Below, piece by piece: positions 4,553 through 8,376 of a stretch of DNA of 8,376 nt. This DNA comes from Actinomycetota bacterium. Its GTDB lineage: Bacteria; Actinomycetota; Actinomycetes; Streptosporangiales; Streptosporangiaceae. The position numbers were made by a program, and so were the translations under genes. Under the pieces are notes generated by a model, which did no database searches, was not told the origin of the DNA, and worked only from the letters and a program-made list of their open reading frames with translations. The stretch lies in NCBI GenBank assembly GCA_003242605.1, contig QGUZ01000219.1, positions 1 through 8,376 of the forward strand. Reading direction: 5' to 3'. Numbering within the stretch: position 1 is the stretch's first letter; every line of letters starts with the position of its first letter.

Positions 4553-5686
4553 ATGAAGTCGATGTTCGTCCGCAAATTCGCGGCGGCCGGCGTCGGTGCG
4601 GCGATGCTCGCCACCGGGCTGATCGGCCTCACGGCCACGCCCGCGGCGGCGAGCGCCACCGGCGGGGGCAAGCCCAAGGCCCTCGTGACCACCCCTGTGG
4701 CGTCGCCCAAGTACTACGTCGGCGCCTGCCCGGCCACGGTCTCGTTCACCTCGAAGATCAAGGTCCGGGTCAAGGGCGTCACGAAGGTGGCCTACCAGTG
4801 GCTGCACGGTGACGGCTCGAAGAGCAAGGTCAAGACCGTGACCCTGCGCGGCCACGGCGTCAAGACCATCACCGTCAAGGAGAACGCGACCTTCTCCCGC
4901 AGCACGAAGGGCTGGCAGGCCCTCCGGGTGCTCGCCCCGTACAAGGCGACCACCGGCAAGGCCCACTTCACGGTCTCGTGCAAGCCGAAGCGGCCCAAGC
5001 CGGTGTTCGCCAAGGCCCAGGTGAACGTGCCGAACTTCGACGGCGTCTGCACGCCGTACCGGCGGGTCACGGCCGAGGGTGTGATCCGGGTCAGCCGGCC
5101 GACGGTGGTGACGTACCGCTGGATTCACAACGGCAAGGTCGTGGACCGGGGCCGGACCAAGGTGTGGGGCGCCAAGAAGGTGGCCTACTCCTTCGCTCCG
5201 GGCCGCAGCCACCGGGGCTGGGTGAAGCTCGACATCGTCCACCCGCGCTTCGCCAAGGATGACACCGACGGCTACGTGGTGCACTGCCACCGTCCCGGCC
5301 ACCCCAAGCCGGGCAAGCCGCACCACCCGAAGCCCGGCAAGCCGCACCCCAAGCCGGCGCCGGGCTCGACGGCCCAGGTCGTCTCCATCAGCCTGACGCC
5401 GGACACCTCCAGCTGCGTCGGGACCAAGGGGTCGCGGGTGAACGCGGTGGGCCGCATCTCGGTGAGCGGTCCCGCCACGGTGTCCTACCGCTGGACGGCC
5501 GGCAGCGCCTCGAAGAGCGGCAGCTTCACGGTGAACCACGCCGGGACCTACCCGGTGAACTTCTCGATCGACGGTGACCCGCACGGCTCGAAGAGCTACG
5601 GCACGGTGACGCTCACCATCACCTCGCCGACCGCGTCGAGCGTGTCGCAGTCGTACGAGTTCGCCTGCCCGAAGAGCGCCGTGTGA
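4553..5686 (+). CDS. Secreted basic protein with three disulfide-bearing beta domains, function unknown
   Basis: A 377-residue protein of unrecognised family. Residues 1-35 are a Sec signal peptide (basic start, hydrophobic 9-27, AAASA near 31-35). The mature part has three tandem domains of about 80-90 residues, each bounded by one Cys pair: C59-C143, C166-C245 and C288-C372. Each has a matching core (VAYQWLHGDG, VTYRWIHNGK, VSYRWTAGSA) and a closing strand (HFTVSC, YVVHC, YEFAC), as expected of an Ig-like beta sandwich. Domains 2 and 3 are joined by a His/Pro/Lys-rich linker (246-271). The first two domains are very rich in Lys and Arg, and the third is more Ser/Thr-rich. There is no sorting signal or membrane helix at the C-terminus, so it is likely released or bound to the wall by charge. 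Start 4553 is supported by the signal peptide and GGAG 11 bases upstream. No enzyme motif is visible. Confidence 0.85.
   Translation: MKSMFVRKFAAAGVGAAMLATGLIGLTATPAAASATGGGKPKALVTTPVASPKYYVGACPATVSFTSKIKVRVKGVTKVAYQWLHGDGSKSKVKTVTLRGHGVKTITVKENATFSRSTKGWQALRVLAPYKATTGKAHFTVSCKPKRPKPVFAKAQVNVPNFDGVCTPYRRVTAEGVIRVSRPTVVTYRWIHNGKVVDRGRTKVWGAKKVAYSFAPGRSHRGWVKLDIVHPRFAKDDTDGYVVHCHRPGHPKPGKPHHPKPGKPHPKPAPGSTAQVVSISLTPDTSSCVGTKGSRVNAVGRISVSGPATVSYRWTAGSASKSGSFTVNHAGTYPVNFSIDGDPHGSKSYGTVTLTITSPTASSVSQSYEFACPKSAV
5300..5362 (+). repeat. KPGKPH linker repeat
   Basis: This codes for a linker of about 20 residues made of Lys-Pro-Gly, Lys-Pro-His and His-Pro units, with KPGKPH present twice. It joins domains 2 and 3 of the secreted protein. 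Such stiff cationic linkers are common in wall-associated proteins and could bind acidic wall polymers or metal; that is inference. Confidence 0.7.
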
Positions 5687-5724
5687 TCGTCCGCGCGATC
5701 CCAGGTTTCGCTCGCGTCTGAACG

Positions 5725-5755
5725 GAGCCCCGGCCGGTCCTCCCGGCCGGGGCTC
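5725..5755. terminator. Strong GC-rich terminator hairpin
   Basis: GAGCCCCGGCCGG (5725-5737) and CCGGCCGGGGCTC (5743-5755) form a perfect 13-bp stem with a 5-base loop, 38 bp after the stop of the secreted protein gene. It is followed by TCCCGTTCCTC, only mildly T-rich, as is usual in high-GC actinobacteria. The symmetrical stem could also stop transcription arriving from the deacetylase gene on the other strand. Confidence 0.85.
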
Positions 5756-5807
5756 TCCCGTTCCTCAGGCCGCGTCCACCGCGCCCGGCGCGACGGCGGT
5801 ACGGCGG

Positions 5808-5835
5808 GGCGCACCGGGGCAGGCCGGGGTGCGCC
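5808..5835 (-). terminator. Hairpin just after the deacetylase stop
   Basis: GGCGCACC (5808-5815) and GGTGCGCC (5828-5835) give an 8-bp stem with a 12-base loop. The stem starts two bases after the minus-strand stop codon. No T-run follows, so it is a likely but not certain intrinsic terminator for the leftward gene. Together with the hairpin at 5725-5755 it separates the convergent genes. Confidence 0.6.
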
Positions 5836-5837
5836 GG

Positions 5838-6557
5838 TCAGGCCGTGTCGACCACCTGGAACAGCTCGGCGTACCGGCCCTCGGGCAGCCCGAACTCGGC
5901 GGCGTTCGCCGCGAGGCTGCGCCGGATCCAGTCCTCGAGGTCCGCGCGGTGCGCGGTCTGGCTCTTGTGCGCCCGCAGCGCGGCGAGCTTGCGGTCGAGC
6001 GTGTCGGTGACGTCCACGGCGTGGTTCGGGGTGGGGCTGGTGAGCCACACCTCGCGCACCGTCCACGCCTCGAGCCCCTCCTCCTCGAGCAGCTCGGGGA
6101 ACGCGTAGGGGTTGCGCGCGTCGGGATAGACCGCGTCGAGCGTCGCCCCGCCCACCACCCGATGGTCGGGGTGGCTGCGGCCGATCCGCCGGTAGTCGCG
6201 CTCCGGGCTCATGGTGATGACCCGGTCGGGCCGTACCTGCCGGATGACCCGCGCGATGTCCCGCCGCAGCCCGAGCGACGGCTCCAGCCTGCCGTCCGGG
6301 TAGCCCAGGAACCGCACGTCGGTCACCCCGACGCACGCGGCCGCCGCGAGCTGCTCGGCCCGCCGCAGCTCGGCCATGCCGCCGTTGTCGACGTCGCGGT
6401 CGAACCCGCCGGCGTCCCCGTCGGTCACCACCAGGTAGACGACCTCGATGCCCTTGTCGGTGAGCGTGGCGATCGTCCCGGCGGCGGAGAAGTCGACGTC
6501 GTCCGGGTGTGCAGTCACCGCCAGCACCCGGCGCACCTCAGCGTCGTCCAGCACCAC
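5838..6557 (-). CDS. PIG-L/LmbE-family N-deacetylase
   Basis: A 239-residue, probably cytosolic, zinc-dependent enzyme that removes acyl groups from amino sugars or similar amides. The family's AHPDD motif is at 16-20. By analogy with MshB, H17 and D20 bind zinc and D19 is the base. SHPDH at 128-132 supplies the second site, with H132 as ligand and H129 as helper. The C-terminal part carries the common VDVTDTLDRKLAALRAHKSQ pattern (181-200). Relatives include MshB and Mca of mycothiol metabolism and antibiotic-pathway deacetylases. This protein is shorter than I recall for MshB and Mca and has no neighbour that names a substrate, so no gene symbol is given. A strong AGAGGAGG lies four bases before GTG 6557 and seven before GTG 6554, so the second GTG is a fair alternative start. 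Confidence 0.9.
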   Translation of the reverse strand: MVLDDAEVRRVLAVTAHPDDVDFSAAGTIATLTDKGIEVVYLVVTDGDAGGFDRDVDNGGMAELRRAEQLAAAACVGVTDVRFLGYPDGRLEPSLGLRRDIARVIRQVRPDRVITMSPERDYRRIGRSHPDHRVVGGATLDAVYPDARNPYAFPELLEEEGLEAWTVREVWLTSPTPNHAVDVTDTLDRKLAALRAHKSQTAHRADLEDWIRRSLAANAAEFGLPEGRYAELFQVVDTA

Positions 6558-6633
6558 TTGACCTCCTCTTTGCCTGCCAACCGGCGCGTCACGTCCGGCA
6601 TTCCGGCCGCGCCGCCCGGGCGATCGCCGGGAT

Positions 6634-6649
6634 TCGAAAGGGTTTTCGC
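6634..6649. promoter_or_regulatory. Degenerate LexA/SOS-like box TCGAAA-GGGT-TTTCGC
   Basis: The actinobacterial SOS box is TCGAAC-N4-GTTCGA. This site keeps the dyad CGAAA-N4-TTTCG and matches 9 of 12 consensus arm positions, but it lacks the inner C and G. It lies 46-61 bp upstream of the pcrA start, in the divergent promoter region (6558-6694). It is a plausible but weak candidate. Confidence 0.3.
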
Positions 6650-6681
6650 GGGACGGGCGCGACCGCGGCGGCCGGCGGCCA

Positions 6682-6687
6682 TAACCT
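6682..6687 (+). promoter_or_regulatory. -10 box of pcrA
   Basis: TAACCT fits the actinobacterial TANNNT pattern and lies seven bases before GTG 6695, so the transcript probably starts at or beside the start codon. AGGGGA in the gap resembles a Shine-Dalgarno sequence but would be only partly transcribed. No clear -35 box is seen. Confidence 0.55.
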
Positions 6688-6694
6688 AGGGGAC

Positions 6695-8376
6695 GTGCCG
6701 ACCGGAACTTCCCACGCTTCGCCCCTCCTCGACGGACTCAACCCGCAGCAGCGCGAGGCCGTGCTGCACGAGGGCTCGCCGCTGCTCATCGTCGCGGGCG
6801 CCGGGTCCGGCAAGACGAGGGTGCTCACCCACCGCATCGCCTACCTGCTCGCCGAACGTGACGTGCACCCGGGGGAGATCCTCGCGATCACGTTCACCAA
6901 CAAGGCCGCCCGGGAGATGAAGGAGCGCGTCGAGCGGCTCGTCGGGCCGCGGTCGCGGGCGATGTGGGTGATGACCTTCCACAGCGCGTGCGTGCGCATC
7001 CTGCGCCGGGAGGCGAAGCGGCTGGGGTTCCCCGGGAGCTTCTCCATCTACGACCAGGCCGACGCGCAGCGGCTGATGGCGCTGGTCTGCCGGGAGCTCG
7101 ACCTCGACCCCAAGCGCTACCCGCCGCGCTCGTTCTCCGCGCAGGTGAGCGCGCTCAAGAACGAGCTGGTCGACTACGAGACCGCGGCGAACCGGGCCCG
7201 CACCCACCTGGAGAAGACGCTCGCCGAGGCGTACGCGGCCTACCAGCGGCGGCTCACCGAGGCCGGGGCGATGGACTTCGACGACCTGATCATGCTCACG
7301 GTCTCGCTGTTCCAGCTCTTCCCGGACGTGGCCGAGCACTACCGCCGCCGGTTCCGGCACGTGCTCGTCGACGAGTACCAGGACACCAACCACGCGCAGT
7401 ACGTGCTCATCCGCGAGCTGGTGGGGCGGCCGGAGCGGCGCACCGCCGACGGCGAGCCGGTGCTCGAGGGCGGCGGCGACGGGGTGCCGCCCGCCGAGCT
7501 GTGCGTGGTGGGCGACGCCGACCAGTCGATCTACGCGTTCCGCGGCGCGACGATCCGCAACATCCTCGAGTTCGAGCGCGACTTCCCGGACGCGCGCACG
7601 ATCATGCTGGAGCAGAACTACCGCTCCACCCAGACGATCCTCTCCGCGGCGAACGCGGTGATCTCCCACAACACCGGGCGCAAGCCCAAGAACCTCTGGT
7701 CCGACCAGGGGCCGGGCCCGAAGATCGTCGGGTACGTCGCGGACAACGAGCACGACGAGGCGATGTTCGTCGCCGAGGAGGTGGACCGGCTCGCCGACGA
7801 GGAGGGGGTGCGGCCCGGCGACGTCGCGGTGTTCTACCGCACCAACGCGGCCTCCCGGGTGTTCGAGGAGATCTTCATCCGCACCGGCCTGCCGTACAAG
7901 GTGGTCGGCGGCGTGCGCTTCTACGAGCGCAAGGAGGTCCGCGACCTGCTCGCCTACCTGCGGGTGCTCGCCAACCCCAACGACACGGTGTCGCTGCGGC
8001 GCATCCTCAACGTGCCCAAGCGGGGCATCGGCGAGCGGGCCGAGGCGATGCTGGAGGCCTTCTCCGCGCGGGAGCGCGTCCCGTTCTGGGAGGCGATGCG
8101 GCGCGCCGAAGAGGTGCCCGGGCTCGCCACCCGCTCGATCAACGCGATCCGGGAGTTCACCGAGCTGCTGGAGGAGCTGCGCCGCAAGGAGCTGCCGGTC
8201 GCCGAGCTCGCCGAGGAGGTGCTCGCCCGCACCGGGTACCGGGCCGAGCTGGAGAACTCCGACGACCCGCAGGACGCGAGCCGGCTGGAGAACCTCAACG
8301 AGCTGATCGCGGTCGCCCAGGAGTTCCAGGAGGCGAACCCCGAGGGCGGGCTCGTCGACTTCCTCGAGCAGGTGTC
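6695..8376 (+). CDS. pcrA: ATP-dependent DNA helicase PcrA/UvrD1 (3' end beyond window)
   Basis: A superfamily 1A, 3'-to-5' DNA helicase for DNA repair and for clearing proteins from DNA. The first 560 residues are present, roughly three quarters of a usual actinobacterial PcrA. In order: a Q-motif region LNPQQREAV (15-23), Walker A AGAGSGKT (34-41), motif Ia (ITFTNKAAREM), TFHS, Walker B LVDEYQDTN (224-232), motif III VVGDADQSIYAFRG (271-284), motif IV EQNYRST (306-312), and 2A/2B domain sequence such as YKVVGGVRFYERKEVRD. A short Gly/Pro/acidic insertion (about 243-266) separates motifs II and III. GTG 6695 is chosen because it follows a TAACCT -10 box and gives the expected short N-terminus. 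The gene is divergent from the deacetylase. No damage was seen up to the window edge. Confidence 0.96.
   Translation, partial: MPTGTSHASPLLDGLNPQQREAVLHEGSPLLIVAGAGSGKTRVLTHRIAYLLAERDVHPGEILAITFTNKAAREMKERVERLVGPRSRAMWVMTFHSACVRILRREAKRLGFPGSFSIYDQADAQRLMALVCRELDLDPKRYPPRSFSAQVSALKNELVDYETAANRARTHLEKTLAEAYAAYQRRLTEAGAMDFDDLIMLTVSLFQLFPDVAEHYRRRFRHVLVDEYQDTNHAQYVLIRELVGRPERRTADGEPVLEGGGDGVPPAELCVVGDADQSIYAFRGATIRNILEFERDFPDARTIMLEQNYRSTQTILSAANAVISHNTGRKPKNLWSDQGPGPKIVGYVADNEHDEAMFVAEEVDRLADEEGVRPGDVAVFYRTNAASRVFEEIFIRTGLPYKVVGGVRFYERKEVRDLLAYLRVLANPNDTVSLRRILNVPKRGIGERAEAMLEAFSARERVPFWEAMRRAEEVPGLATRSINAIREFTELLEELRRKELPVAELAEEVLARTGYRAELENSDDPQDASRLENLNELIAVAQEFQEANPEGGLVDFLEQV

Noticed and set aside
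3349..4710. Long minus-strand open frame (453 codons) across the protease genes and the leader.
   Set aside because: It has no recognisable domain and is compositionally an antisense shadow. It spans three unrelated plus-strand features that have clear motifs.
4463..5584. Minus-strand frame opposite the secreted protein gene.
   Set aside because: The plus strand has a signal peptide, paired cysteines, a ribosome-binding site and a terminator; the minus frame has none of these.
6619..6628. Palindrome GGCGATCGCC as an operator.
   Set aside because: A 10-bp GC-rich palindrome of this kind is expected by chance in such DNA, and it has no clear relation to either promoter.

Overview
The window is very GC-rich, with G or C dominating third codon positions. 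It has GTG starts, very short leaders and actinobacterial protein families: a PspC-domain sensor kinase, a PF04228-type metallopeptidase lipoprotein and an actinobacterial-type PcrA/UvrD1. It looks like ordinary chromosome of a high-GC actinomycete, perhaps Streptosporangiales, but the order is a guess from general feel. I saw no tRNA, rRNA, CRISPR array, insertion sequence or phage gene.

Left part (1-2714): an envelope-stress-type signalling module. A PspC-domain membrane protein reads leftwards and runs off the edge. It is divergent from an operon of a PspC-domain histidine kinase and a LuxR-type (NarL/FixJ) response regulator, which overlap by 4 bp. The layout resembles the EsrISR three-component system of Corynebacterium glutamicum (inhibitory PspC protein, kinase, regulator). 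The shared promoter region holds two near-identical palindromes, TCRGGG-N4-CCCTGA. Each is centred exactly 31.5 bp from the first base of an NACGAT -10-like box that serves one of the two divergent genes. This is the most interesting signal in the window.

Middle part (2715-5760): three rightward genes that probably have separate promoters. The first is a lipoprotein zinc metallopeptidase with a TTA codon at position 6 and a perfect 16-bp palindrome over its promoter. The second is a CPBP-family membrane protease. The third is a secreted, basic protein of unknown function, built from three copies of a beta-rich domain that each carry one Cys pair. Its 163-nt leader can fold a hairpin over the Shine-Dalgarno sequence. 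A strong 13-bp-stem terminator ends this block.

Right part (5761-8376): a PIG-L/LmbE-type deacetylase reads leftwards, with its own hairpin just past the stop. It is divergent from pcrA (UvrD-family helicase), which starts at GTG 6695 behind a TAACCT -10 box and runs off the right edge. A degenerate LexA-like box lies between them.

Apart from pcrA and the deacetylase, everything here acts at or on the cell envelope. Whether the signalling module controls the downstream protease and secreted genes cannot be decided from the sequence. I see no further copy of the twin operator in the window.
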